Assembly: GCA_937916355.1 (NCBI GenBank)
Contig: CALFTM010000013.1
Span: forward strand, 1-17,039
Direction: 5' to 3'
Length of the DNA stretch: 17,039 nucleotides
From: an uncultured Bacteroidales bacterium
GTDB lineage: Bacteria; Bacteroidota; Bacteroidia; Bacteroidales; Paludibacteraceae
Shown here in pieces: positions 1 through 6,724 of the stretch. The notes under the pieces are model-generated. The model saw only the letters and a program-made list of their open reading frames with translations, did no database searches and had not been told where the DNA came from. The translations under genes were made by a program, and so were the position numbers. How positions within the stretch are numbered: the stretch's first letter is position 1; each line of letters opens with the position of its first letter.

Positions 1-422
1 CTGAGAATGATACGGGATTTCATATTGATTGCTTTGTCAATGAAGTGGAGAGTGGACAGATAGAAGCTTTTGTCGAACGTCTGAAAATATTCTTCGCAAA
101 CGTTCCTTACGACCTCATCAAGGACACTGAAAATCACTACCAGAACGTGCTTTTCATTCTTTGCAATCTCTGCGGACTCTACACGAAAGCTGAGTTTCAC
201 ACCTCCAACGGACGTGTAGATATGACCATCGAAACACCCGATTATGTTTATATTTTCGAGTTCAAATACAACGGCACTGCAGAAGAGGCAATGGCACAAA
301 TCAAAGAGAAAAACTACGCTCAGCCGTTCCTTGCAAGCGGCAAAAAGATTGCCCTGATTGGTGCGAACTTCAGCGGTGAGACAAGGAACATCGATGATTA
401 TAAAAAAGAGTGGCTGGGTTGA
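1..422 (+). CDS. C-terminal part of an AAA-ATPase-like / PD-(D/E)XK nuclease family protein (5' end outside window)
   Basis: The frame is open from base 3 to the TGA at 420-422, so this is the last 139 residues of a longer protein. A GTG at 45 is not a believable start, because the frame continues unbroken upstream of it. The visible part has the late PD-(D/E)XK nuclease core: a helix (NVLFILCNLCGLY), a strand with GRVDM that supplies the acidic residue, then FEFK, the E-x-K motif, followed by a helix with QIKEKNY. In Bacteroidetes this fold typically forms the C-terminal domain of proteins of about 500 residues with an N-terminal AAA-ATPase-like domain (the DUF1703 group). Such proteins are abundant and mostly uncharacterised; a nuclease or mobile-element role is inferred from the fold only. 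The ATPase part is not visible here. No clear terminator follows. Confidence 0.85.
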   Translation, partial: ENDTGFHIDCFVNEVESGQIEAFVERLKIFFANVPYDLIKDTENHYQNVLFILCNLCGLYTKAEFHTSNGRVDMTIETPDYVYIFEFKYNGTAEEAMAQIKEKNYAQPFLASGKKIALIGANFSGETRNIDDYKKEWLG

Positions 423-470
423 AATCATTTTCGAAACATCATCTTTTTTCAAAGTTTAAGTTTTGAAATT

Positions 471-1295
471 ATGCGCTTTGTTATAGTTTTCGTTTCATGT
501 TTTTTTGCTGTTGTTTCTTGTTCACGACAGAGAGTGGAAAACATACCAGTCACACATGATGTTATGGTGGCGGATTCTGTTGTTGAGAAAATGACGGTAG
601 AAAATAGAGGGAAAAGAGACTCTGTAATTCGGAAGTTAGGTGATGAAACGGTGCTTTACATTACAGATTCTTTCCTGTTGAAAAATTGTGACAGCGGAAT
701 TTTGGATTGGAAGTCGATTGATGATATCGCACGTTCATTAAATGATTGGGAATATTCCGAAAGTGCCCAATATTCCACCAATACGGTTGAGAGTGAAGAT
801 GAATCCGGCTGCAGCGGAGATACAATGCATGTTTATAGAAATGGAATAAAGATAATGTCCTATTTTCGTGAGTCTTGTGGAGATATGGGTTCTTATACCT
901 ATAAGTATTACTACGACAATGGCATAGTTGGTTATGAAGAAGGAGGAGGCGGACAATTTGGCGGATGGTATAGTCGTGAATATAATTCAGAAGCTAAATA
1001 TGCCAAAGATGGAAAGTTAGTGCAAGAGTTTGCTTGCAGTGTGTCAGAAAGTCCGGCAGGGGACGATTTCATAGATGGTATGCCTCTGAAACTTGATACT
1101 ATTTATGAATCAACATTGAAAAGGAGTAGCCAAGAGGTTAAGGTTCGTCAATTTAACGACTCATTGTTCTATACCATCATTGACGATGATTGTAAAGAAA
1201 TGGCGAAAGGCTGTGCGGGCTATGGCGACAAGGATTTGCCGGAAATCGTTCATGAGGCTATGGAGCGTTGCAGCAGTATCTTTCAGACAAGGTGA
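471..1295 (+). CDS. Hypothetical lipoprotein with weak YwqK/MORN-like repeats
   Basis: The protein has 274 residues. Its N-terminus is a lipoprotein signal: a hydrophobic stretch from residue 3, then a VVSC lipobox with Cys17 as the lipidated residue, so it should be membrane anchored outside the cytoplasm. The rest is hydrophilic and acidic. The middle has short strand-turn units (MHVYRNGIKIMSYF, KYYYDNGIVGYEEG, AKYAKDGKLVQEF) that loosely resemble the Y-x-x-x-G-x-x repeats of MORN/YwqK-type proteins; this likeness is weak and judged by eye. It starts 48 bases after the nuclease-like gene; no clear promoter was found, only an AT-rich 7-bp inverted repeat (447-453/462-468) just before the ATG. 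The frame reopens directly after the TGA (see the next entry). Function unknown. Confidence 0.7.
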   Translation: MRFVIVFVSCFFAVVSCSRQRVENIPVTHDVMVADSVVEKMTVENRGKRDSVIRKLGDETVLYITDSFLLKNCDSGILDWKSIDDIARSLNDWEYSESAQYSTNTVESEDESGCSGDTMHVYRNGIKIMSYFRESCGDMGSYTYKYYYDNGIVGYEEGGGGQFGGWYSREYNSEAKYAKDGKLVQEFACSVSESPAGDDFIDGMPLKLDTIYESTLKRSSQEVKVRQFNDSLFYTIIDDDCKEMAKGCAGYGDKDLPEIVHEAMERCSSIFQTR

Positions 1296-1421
1296 ATTTG
1301 CAGATGGTATGCCGGAGCGAATTTGAAAGAGGTGGATTTTGGAGCAAAATATGAGCAACAAACATCTGCTCTTTGGGCAAGATACGATTCATTGGGAGTA
1401 GTGTATTATTCTGAAAATTAG
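1296..1421 (+). pseudogene. In-frame open extension beyond the lipoprotein stop codon (possible interrupted C-terminus or decayed paralogue)
   Basis: After the TGA at 1293-1295 the same frame stays open for 41 codons to a TAG at 1419-1421. The translation ends in ALWARYDSLGVVYYSEN, which looks like real protein and resembles the strand-turn units of the gene upstream. In another frame, bases near 1300 read EFADGMPERI, similar to DFIDGMPLKL inside the gene. The 11 bases gatggtatgcc occur at both places (1074-1084 and 1308-1318). This suggests either that the TGA interrupts a once longer protein, or that a partial duplicate has decayed here. There is no separate start codon or promoter. A chance open frame of 41 codons cannot be excluded. 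Confidence 0.35.
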
Positions 1422-1428
1422 TAATTAG

Positions 1429-1908
1429 ATGAAGAATTCAAAAATTAATGGTAGTACCTTTACAATAAAAAAAAGAGGTTTTGATATTGACGATGTAATT
1501 TGTATTGTAAGTGGACTGTTAATGTCAGTAATTACAATAATAATTACAATTAGATCTGTAAAGTATATTCTTCTATCTTTACCCATGGTAATTGTCTTTG
1601 TTTATTTATTGTTGGGTATCTTACATAGATGCAATGACAAAAAAAGTTTCATTAATTTTTCTGAAAGAGGAATTACTTGTCTTGATATTATAAAGCATTA
1701 TAATTTTTCGTATGAATGGAGTGAGATTATTAGTGTCAAACTTTCTGAAATTAGGAGTGCAAGAACAACGAGTTATCATTTGACTATCTGCACGAAAGAT
1801 TCTTTATTTAAATTTCAAATTAGTTCTTTTGATGTTTCTATCTTAACATTAGAAAAACAATTAGAAAAATTTGTTCCTGAGCATTTGTTAGAGTTTAAAA
1901 AAACTTAA
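1429..1908 (+). CDS. Small membrane protein, two helices plus a PH-like cytoplasmic domain
   Basis: The protein has 159 residues. Two adjacent transmembrane helices lie at about residues 22-42 and 46-66. Beyond them is a soluble domain (about 70-155) with alternating short strands and a final helix (LTLEKQLEKFV). This is the layout of small bacterial membrane proteins with a PH-like domain (helical hairpin, then seven strands and a helix), but no family can be named with certainty. The tryptophan in YEWSEIISVKL fits the W-x-x-I-x-x-V strand that such domains often have. The gene is clearly more AT-rich than the housekeeping genes to the right, which suggests an accessory or transferred origin. 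It starts 7 bases after the TAG that ends the preceding open frame, and the intergenic repeat follows about 20 bases after its stop. Function unknown. Confidence 0.65.
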   Translation: MKNSKINGSTFTIKKRGFDIDDVICIVSGLLMSVITIIITIRSVKYILLSLPMVIVFVYLLLGILHRCNDKKSFINFSERGITCLDIIKHYNFSYEWSEIISVKLSEIRSARTTSYHLTICTKDSLFKFQISSFDVSILTLEKQLEKFVPEHLLEFKKT

Positions 1909-1927
1909 ATTTCGAGAGGGTAATGTG

Positions 1928-2118
1928 TAAGAACTGCAGGCCCACTCGGTCGGATTGCAATCCAACCGCTATTTGTATCATCATTTTCAATGCAACCAAC
2001 AATCATAACTATACACATTCCCAATCTCCCCGTTTCGCACTACCTACACCCTGAAAGGGCAACCCCCATCAGCCGTGGGCACCACCCTCGGCAATGAGGC
2101 GCACAACAAAACTCGGGA
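1928..2118 (+). repeat. Intergenic hairpin-rich repeat, copy 1
   Basis: This GC-rich stretch in AT-rich surroundings aligns along most of its length with 2744-2950. Shared blocks are ggtcgga(t)ttgcaatcc, atcattttcaatgc, ctcccc..cttcgcac (approximate), ccctgaaagggca and cctcggcaatg. It contains a near-perfect palindrome at 1948-1967, a CCCT-GAA-AGGG hairpin at 2049-2059, and an 8-bp stem GCCGTGGG/CCCTCGGC at 2072-2092 with one T-T mismatch. It stops at an actcggga sequence and lacks the two further hairpins present in copy 2, so it looks 3'-truncated. From memory, repeats with an ALKGQ-like reading frame are scattered through Bacteroidetes genomes, often miscalled as short genes. No transposase is encoded. 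Confidence 0.75.
1948..1967. repeat. Palindrome heading repeat copy 1
   Basis: GGTCGGATTGCAATCCAACC is self-complementary apart from one mismatched pair (C1951 against A1964). It corresponds to the perfect palindrome of copy 2 and starts 40 bases after the stop codon of the upstream gene. Confidence 0.7.
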
Positions 2119-2177
2119 TTTGTGGTGTTTATTATGGTCAATTTATGTAAGTGAAAAAAAACGGCTATTTTATAAAT

Positions 2178-2208
2178 TTTGCGTTCTCAGTCAAAACTAC
2201 TACCTTTA
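2178..2208 (+). promoter_or_regulatory. Bacteroidetes-type promoter for the 2243 membrane-protein gene
   Basis: TTTG at 2178-2181 is followed, after 19 bases, by TACCTTTA at 2201-2208. This is close to the Bacteroidetes sigma-ABfr pattern (TTTG, 19-21 bases, TAnnTTTG), with A for G at the last position. The predicted transcript would begin near 2215, which rules out any start codon upstream of it for this gene. Confidence 0.55.
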
Positions 2209-2242
2209 CACGCATAATCAGAAAGTTATGCAAGAATACATT

Positions 2243-2737
2243 ATGAAATTTTTTAGACAAATAGCATATGTTTTTTTCCCTTTTTTATTTAAGTGGAAGA
2301 AAACAATTATGTTTGAAACTGATTTAGATAGTTCACATTTTAAAATTGGGTGTTATAAAATAGGTAAATGTTGGTATGAAATAAAGAGAGATGATAATTA
2401 TTTATTTTTTAAGAGAGTTGAAACTCCTCTTCTTATGGGGTGCAAGGAAAAAATAAAATTTCGTTTAGAATTTATTAAAGCTGAATCTGGTACAATTTTG
2501 AATATTGAATTTAATGCAGATTTGTATACGAAGATTTTTTCTATGGTGTTTTTTATAATTGTAATAATTATAAATTTTTTCATTTTAATTGCAGATCCGA
2601 AGTCTGTAGGTCCTAAATACTTGTCAAACATCGTGCCATTTATCTTTTTATTTGTTCCAAGTATTTCATTTCATCAAACACATCGTTCTGCAATTACAAG
2701 AGATGTTATTTCTGATTTAAAAACAATTTGTAAGTGA
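2243..2737 (+). CDS. Small membrane protein of unknown function, beta-rich domain plus two C-terminal helices
   Basis: I take the ATG at 2243 (164 residues). An ATG at 2228 in the same frame would add five residues. The frame is open back to 2075, but that part lies in repeat copy 1 and upstream of the promoter at 2178-2208, so it is not coding. Residues 5-18 are hydrophobic and aromatic. Residues 30-95 form several predicted strands (FKIGCYKIG, WYEIKRDDNYLFFKRVE, KFRLEFIKA, LNIEFNAD), and two transmembrane helices lie at about 97-117 and 127-146. The gene is very AT-rich and lies between the two repeat copies. Its domain order is the reverse of the 1429 gene (soluble part first, helices second); no sequence similarity between the two is evident by eye. 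No family recognised. Confidence 0.6.
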   Translation: MKFFRQIAYVFFPFLFKWKKTIMFETDLDSSHFKIGCYKIGKCWYEIKRDDNYLFFKRVETPLLMGCKEKIKFRLEFIKAESGTILNIEFNADLYTKIFSMVFFIIVIIINFFILIADPKSVGPKYLSNIVPFIFLFVPSISFHQTHRSAITRDVISDLKTICK

Positions 2738-2743
2738 TTATTC

Positions 2744-3020
2744 TAATGCAACTCCTCGGTTGGATTTGCACCTCGCCTGGTCGGATTTGCAATCCGACCA
2801 CTCGTTATATAATCATTTTCAATGCGCTAATAGCCCAAGCCACGCATATTCTCACTCCCCACGCTTCGCACCCACCTTTGCCCTGAAAGGGCACCCCCCA
2901 CCAGCCGTGAGCACCGTCCTCGGCAATGTCGCACACAACGAAACTCGCCCCAGCGGGGCAAAAGTATTAATTCCTTATACCTAACATAAGCGAAAAACTC
3001 CCAACGGAGCAAAATCACCA
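2744..3020 (+). repeat. Intergenic hairpin-rich repeat, copy 2 (longer copy)
   Basis: It begins about seven bases after a stop codon and matches copy 1 in order and orientation. Elements in order: a half-palindrome ttggatttgca near 2759, a perfect palindrome at 2779-2799, a GCCCT-GAA-AGGGC hairpin at 2880-2892, a degraded GCCG..CGGC stem at 2904-2924, a GCCCC-AGC-GGGGC hairpin at 2947-2959, and a CTCC-CAAC-GGAG hairpin at 2998-3009. The last two are followed by AAAA and look like diverged repeats of each other. No U-tract follows any stem, so these are not standard terminators. In the shared open frame most differences from copy 1 change the amino acid, which argues against protein coding. 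Together with the promoter at 3066 it explains the gene-free stretch 2738-3102. Confidence 0.75.
2779..2799. repeat. Perfect palindrome in repeat copy 2
   Basis: GGTCGGATT (2779-2787) and AATCCGACC (2791-2799) are exact reverse complements around a TGC centre. It starts 42 bases after the stop codon of the upstream gene, almost the same distance as in copy 1. Confidence 0.8.
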
Positions 3021-3065
3021 ATCCGAAAACACCTCGAAAGGAATGGCTTTTTCTGATTTTATTTG

Positions 3066-3073
3066 TATCTTCG
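3066..3073 (+). promoter_or_regulatory. Probable -7 element for the 3103 gene
   Basis: TATCTTCG resembles the Bacteroidetes -7 consensus TAnnTTTG, with C for T at one position, and is preceded by a T-rich tract. It lies 29 bases before the ATG at 3103. The same TATCTTCGC sequence precedes the flavodiiron gene. No good -33 TTG is present at the expected spacing. Confidence 0.45.
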
Positions 3074-3102
3074 CCACATTATAAATTAACCCCAAAAATA
3101 GT

Positions 3103-3612
3103 ATGACAACAATAAAGAAGATCAGGTTTTTAATTATATTCTACATGGTGGCGTTAGTAGCAGCAGGCGTAACTGCCTTTCCTGTAGAGAGCGAGCTGAA
3201 CCTTTTATGCTCCCTCTTCTCCATCAATCCAGAGACCCTTGCCGAATTGAAAGGCTCTTTCTTTGAGCCTGTTTTATCATGGCTGTATGGTGTGAAGGAA
3301 GGTTTGACCGAAACGAACGACAAATATCCGTACTTAGCCTACGGCTTCGACTGGCTGGCTTACGCACACCTGATGATTGCGGCATTGTTTGTAGGTCCAT
3401 ACATCGACCCAATTAAGAACAAATGGGTGATTTACTGGGGAATGTTCGCCTGCATCGCCATCTTTCCGCTCGCCTTTGTCTGCGGACCTATACGTTCCAT
3501 TCCATTTTACTGGACACTTGTGGATTGCTCATTCGGACTTTTCGGCATTCTACCACTGTTCTGGTGCGCTCGATTAATCAAACAGCTCGAAAATGAGATC
3601 GCTCAAAAATAA
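3103..3612 (+). CDS. Conserved-looking four-helix integral membrane protein
   Basis: The protein has 169 residues and four hydrophobic segments at about 8-27, 85-101, 107-127 and 136-156. A loop of about 57 residues follows the first helix, outside the cytoplasm if the N-terminus is inside. The C-terminal tail (ARLIKQLENEIAQK) is short and charged. The loop between helices 2 and 3 carries GPYIDPIKNKW, which looks like a conserved short cytoplasmic turn. Base composition matches the housekeeping genes to the right rather than the AT-rich genes to the left, so the accessory patch seems to end at about 3060. I do not recognise a named family or catalytic residues, and transport, sensing or structural roles are all possible. 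The next gene has its own -7 element, so this gene is probably transcribed alone. Confidence 0.75.
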   Translation: MTTIKKIRFLIIFYMVALVAAGVTAFPVESELNLLCSLFSINPETLAELKGSFFEPVLSWLYGVKEGLTETNDKYPYLAYGFDWLAYAHLMIAALFVGPYIDPIKNKWVIYWGMFACIAIFPLAFVCGPIRSIPFYWTLVDCSFGLFGILPLFWCARLIKQLENEIAQK

Positions 3613-3713
3613 AAGCCACACTAATCTCATGTCCGTCAACTGATTTTTCCATTTTTTTAACACTAAAAACAACCTATCTGATTTTTCATGCCGTTATTTT
3701 CTACAAAAATGAC

Positions 3714-3721
3714 TATCTTCG
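3714..3721 (+). promoter_or_regulatory. -7 element of the flavodiiron-cellulase transcription unit
   Basis: TATCTTCG at 3714-3721 resembles TAnnTTTG and would give a transcript starting near 3728. That is after the ATG at 3725, so it decides in favour of the ATG at 3758 for the flavodiiron gene. The -33 region (around 3690, ccgttatt) is a poor match. Confidence 0.45.
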
Positions 3722-3757
3722 CAGATGAATATTTTTCATAAACAAAATTTATATACT

Positions 3758-4912
3758 ATGTCAATTGTAAAATATATAGGTGTGGATGATCCTGATTTGG
3801 ATCTTTTTGAAAGTCAATACATGCTTCCAGAAGGGATGTGCTACAACTCTTACCTGATTGAAGATTCAGAAATCACAATCATCGACACTGTAGATCCAAG
3901 AAAAACCGATGAATGGTTGTCAAATCTGAAAGAAGCCCTCAATGGGCAAACACCCAAATATTTGCTAATCCAGCATGTTGAACCCGACCACAGCGGCTCG
4001 ATCGCAGCAGTGATGGCTGAATACCCCAACCTAACCATTGTGGCATCAGCAAAGGCGGAACAATTCATCAACCAATTTTTCCCAAATAACTCATACGCAT
4101 TTAAAATCGTTGCGGAGGGTGACTCCCTCTGCATCGGAAAAAATACGCTCTCTTTCATTGCAGCACCAATGGTTCACTGGCCAGAGGTGATCGTCACCTA
4201 CATGGACGGGGAGAAGATTTTGTTCTCTGCAGATGCGTTCGGAAAATTCGGTGTATATAACGCAGACCCAGACGATTGGGCTTGTGAAGCAAGACGATAC
4301 TACTTCAACATCGTCGGGAAATATGGTGTGCAGGCAAACAACGTACTACAAAAAGCGGCGAAACTCGACATCTCTAAAATCTGTCCGCTGCACGGACCAA
4401 TACTTGAGGGCGAGAAGATGGCTGAGGCAATCCGCCTCTACTCCATCTGGACAAAATATGATGTGGAGACTCCCGGTGGTATCCTGATCGCTCACGCCTC
4501 CATCCATGGCAACACCAAAAAAGCAGCCGAAAAATTGGCTGAAATCCTAAAAGAGAAGGGGGCTAAAAAGGTTGCGGTAACCGACCTTTGCAGAGACGAC
4601 ATGGCAGAGGCAATCGAAGATGCTTTCAAAATGGGAACACTGGTTCTGGCGGCATCCACTTATGACGGAAGCGTCTTCCCTCCAATGTTCTACTTCCTCC
4701 ACAAACTGCAACTGAAAGGCTTCAGAAACAGACGTGTCGGATTTATTGAAAATGGCACTTGGACTCCAATGGCGGCAAAGGTGATGAAGGAGATGGTGGA
4801 AAAAATGAAGGATATGCAGATCATAGATCCAACCGTCACGCTGAAAAGTACCATGAAGGATGAAAATATCGTTCAAATGGAGACTTTGGCTGATACTATC
4901 GTTAAATCGTAA
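3758..4912 (+). CDS. A-type flavodiiron protein (O2/NO reductase)
   Basis: The protein has 384 residues, close to the usual 390-400 of single-unit flavodiiron proteins. The N-terminal metallo-beta-lactamase-like domain carries the full di-iron ligand set: H73-x-E75-x-D77-H78, then H140, D159 and H212. The 61 and 18 residues separating H78, H140 and D159 match the family pattern. The C-terminal flavodoxin domain starts at about residue 245 with HASIHGNTKKAA, the FMN phosphate loop. These cytoplasmic enzymes reduce O2 to water and/or NO to N2O, with electrons usually from rubredoxin; no rubredoxin gene or domain is present here. The start at 3758 (MSIVKYIG) is preferred over 3725, which lies upstream of the predicted transcription start. 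The cellulase gene begins 23 bases after its stop. Sequence alone cannot tell O2 from NO preference. Confidence 0.93.
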   Translation: MSIVKYIGVDDPDLDLFESQYMLPEGMCYNSYLIEDSEITIIDTVDPRKTDEWLSNLKEALNGQTPKYLLIQHVEPDHSGSIAAVMAEYPNLTIVASAKAEQFINQFFPNNSYAFKIVAEGDSLCIGKNTLSFIAAPMVHWPEVIVTYMDGEKILFSADAFGKFGVYNADPDDWACEARRYYFNIVGKYGVQANNVLQKAAKLDISKICPLHGPILEGEKMAEAIRLYSIWTKYDVETPGGILIAHASIHGNTKKAAEKLAEILKEKGAKKVAVTDLCRDDMAEAIEDAFKMGTLVLAASTYDGSVFPPMFYFLHKLQLKGFRNRRVGFIENGTWTPMAAKVMKEMVEKMKDMQIIDPTVTLKSTMKDENIVQMETLADTIVKS

Positions 4913-4935
4913 AACTCTTAAAACCATTATACAAA

Positions 4936-6711
4936 ATGAATATAGCAAAAAAAATATTGGTGGCGGCTGTCTCTTGCTTGGCTATATCCGCACAAGCATA
5001 CGACTACAGCAACTACAACGGGAAATTTTCAAACGATGATTACCGTGAAGCTCTCAACATGGGACTAAAATTTTTCGGTGGACAACGATGTGGAGATTCC
5101 CACAACTGGATGTTAGTAGAAAATCCCGGAGTGACAAAAAAATACTGCCACACACAAGACGGAAAGGGTGCTGTCAATGGGGGCGGAAAGGGTTCTTACG
5201 ACCTTACAGGTGGATGGCACGACTGTGGTGACCACATCAAAGTGGCGGTGACCATGGGGTCTTCTGCTGCAGCGTTGGCTATCGCATACGATATTTGGCC
5301 TCTCGCCTTCCAAGATAACTACGATGGGGCTTACGGACCGAAAAACAACATCCCCGACGTGCTGGACGAATTGAAATATGCGACAGACTATTTCATGAAG
5401 TCTTTTATCGACGATAACACTTTCGCCTACTATGTGGGATTTGAAGGAGACCATAACGTATGGATGACCTCCTCAAAGCAATCTGAACAATCTATACAGA
5501 ACGGTGGAGATCCACGTCCGGTATGGACCAGCAACTCAAAAGGAGGTCCACAGGCTGCTAATTACGCTTCCACTCTTGCTTTGATGGCAATCCACTACCC
5601 GGACGCGAGCTACAAGGAGAAGTGTAAGACATACGCAATAAAGGCATACAATTTTGCGGTGAAAAACAAATCATCACACGCCTCCATTCCGAATTTCTAC
5701 TCCCACCCCAACGAGGAGTGGACTGATGAGTTGGCGTTGGCTGCCATCCTTTTGCACAAACTTACTGGAGACAACCAGTACTTCAGTCAGGCTGTAGGAT
5801 ATTTGAGCAACAAATGGGAATCCAACTCGCCATTGGCATGGGACACCATGTCGGACTACGCCTACTACTACATCGTCAAGGCTCAAAGTGATGCTGGCAA
5901 CGGTTCGGGTGGAACATTCGCGCAATTCTTAGAGAAGAACGTATTCAACCTGCATTTGAAAAATGGAGAAAAGGATGCGAACGGTTTCCCTTACTACACC
6001 AACAACTGGGGAACCAACAAATTGGCGTGCGGAGGTGCGATCGCTGCAGCCCTCTTCGTCAAACTTGTTGAAGATGGTGTGATCTCGACAAGCCAAAACA
6101 TCCAGAAAGCGAAAAACTTCAATCAGAGAATCGTCGACTACGTCTTAGGACATAACGAGTTCAACCACACTTTCCTTCACGGATTCAAGGGTGATATGAC
6201 CTACAGGCTCCACCACAGAAATGCGATGGGAAGAGATGACAACCCTGCATCCAATGTGAAAAACACCTGCGACTTCATGTTCGCAAGCGGCGGTATGATC
6301 GGAGGTCCTTCTTCTACCGGAGTATTCTCCAACGTCATCGAAGGGGGTGCGTCCTACACTGAAACGGAGGGAGGTTGCGACTACAACGCGGCTTTCGTCG
6401 CAGCCATCGCCAGCGTAGTCGAAGAGGTAGACCCTGCTCCATCTGATGCGGTAAACGTGCTGACAGACCGCAGTTATTCTGTCTACCCTACTACATTCGA
6501 CGACTACTTCATCATCGACATGATCGAAAGGGCTAATTCTGAAGAGATAACAGCAGAATTATTCAACATGGAGGGTGAATTGGTTTACCGCACTGATTTA
6601 TCCGGGAAAATTTCTGAAATCATCAAGACTCCGGATTTTGCGGCAGGAATATATGTTCTGAAAATTTCTGACGATAATTACTCTGCATCATACAAACTAA
6701 TAAAAAAATAA
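4936..6711 (+). CDS. Secreted GH9 cellulase (endoglucanase) with T9SS type A sorting domain
   Basis: The protein has 591 residues. A signal peptide (about 1-21, ending AISAQA) is followed directly by a GH9 (alpha/alpha)6 catalytic domain to about residue 490. Catalytic features are visible: GGWHDCGDH with D96 and D99 (nucleophilic water and base), LHHRNAMG with H426-H427-R428 (the substrate-binding HHR), and E478 as general acid in E-G-G-C-D482-Y-N-A. There is no N-terminal Ig-like domain and no carbohydrate-binding module. After a short linker, residues from about 511 form a Por-type tail (VYPTTFDDYF, then AAGIYVLKISDDN, ending SYKLIKK). This marks the protein for the type IX system, so it should be released or attached at the cell surface, where it would cut beta-1,4-glucan. 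It probably shares a transcript with the flavodiiron gene. No SusC/SusD pair is nearby. Confidence 0.93.
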   Translation: MNIAKKILVAAVSCLAISAQAYDYSNYNGKFSNDDYREALNMGLKFFGGQRCGDSHNWMLVENPGVTKKYCHTQDGKGAVNGGGKGSYDLTGGWHDCGDHIKVAVTMGSSAAALAIAYDIWPLAFQDNYDGAYGPKNNIPDVLDELKYATDYFMKSFIDDNTFAYYVGFEGDHNVWMTSSKQSEQSIQNGGDPRPVWTSNSKGGPQAANYASTLALMAIHYPDASYKEKCKTYAIKAYNFAVKNKSSHASIPNFYSHPNEEWTDELALAAILLHKLTGDNQYFSQAVGYLSNKWESNSPLAWDTMSDYAYYYIVKAQSDAGNGSGGTFAQFLEKNVFNLHLKNGEKDANGFPYYTNNWGTNKLACGGAIAAALFVKLVEDGVISTSQNIQKAKNFNQRIVDYVLGHNEFNHTFLHGFKGDMTYRLHHRNAMGRDDNPASNVKNTCDFMFASGGMIGGPSSTGVFSNVIEGGASYTETEGGCDYNAAFVAAIASVVEEVDPAPSDAVNVLTDRSYSVYPTTFDDYFIIDMIERANSEEITAELFNMEGELVYRTDLSGKISEIIKTPDFAAGIYVLKISDDNYSASYKLIKK

Positions 6712-6724
6712 TAAATAGAAAGTC

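Noticed and set aside
447..468. Inverted repeat TTTCAAA/TTTGAAA before the 471 gene, as terminator or operator
   Set aside because: The stem is only A/T-rich, ends just before the ATG and has no T-run after it. It is likely a chance feature of AT-rich sequence.
2075..2242. N-terminal extension of the 2243 gene (MGTTLGNEAHNKTR)
   Set aside because: This is the reading frame of repeat copy 1 plus leader, upstream of the predicted transcription start near 2215.
2760..2984. Plus-strand open frame of 74 codons starting MDLHLAWSD
   Set aside because: It lies wholly within repeat copy 2. Comparison with copy 1 shows mostly amino-acid-changing differences, and there is no promoter or plausible protein character.
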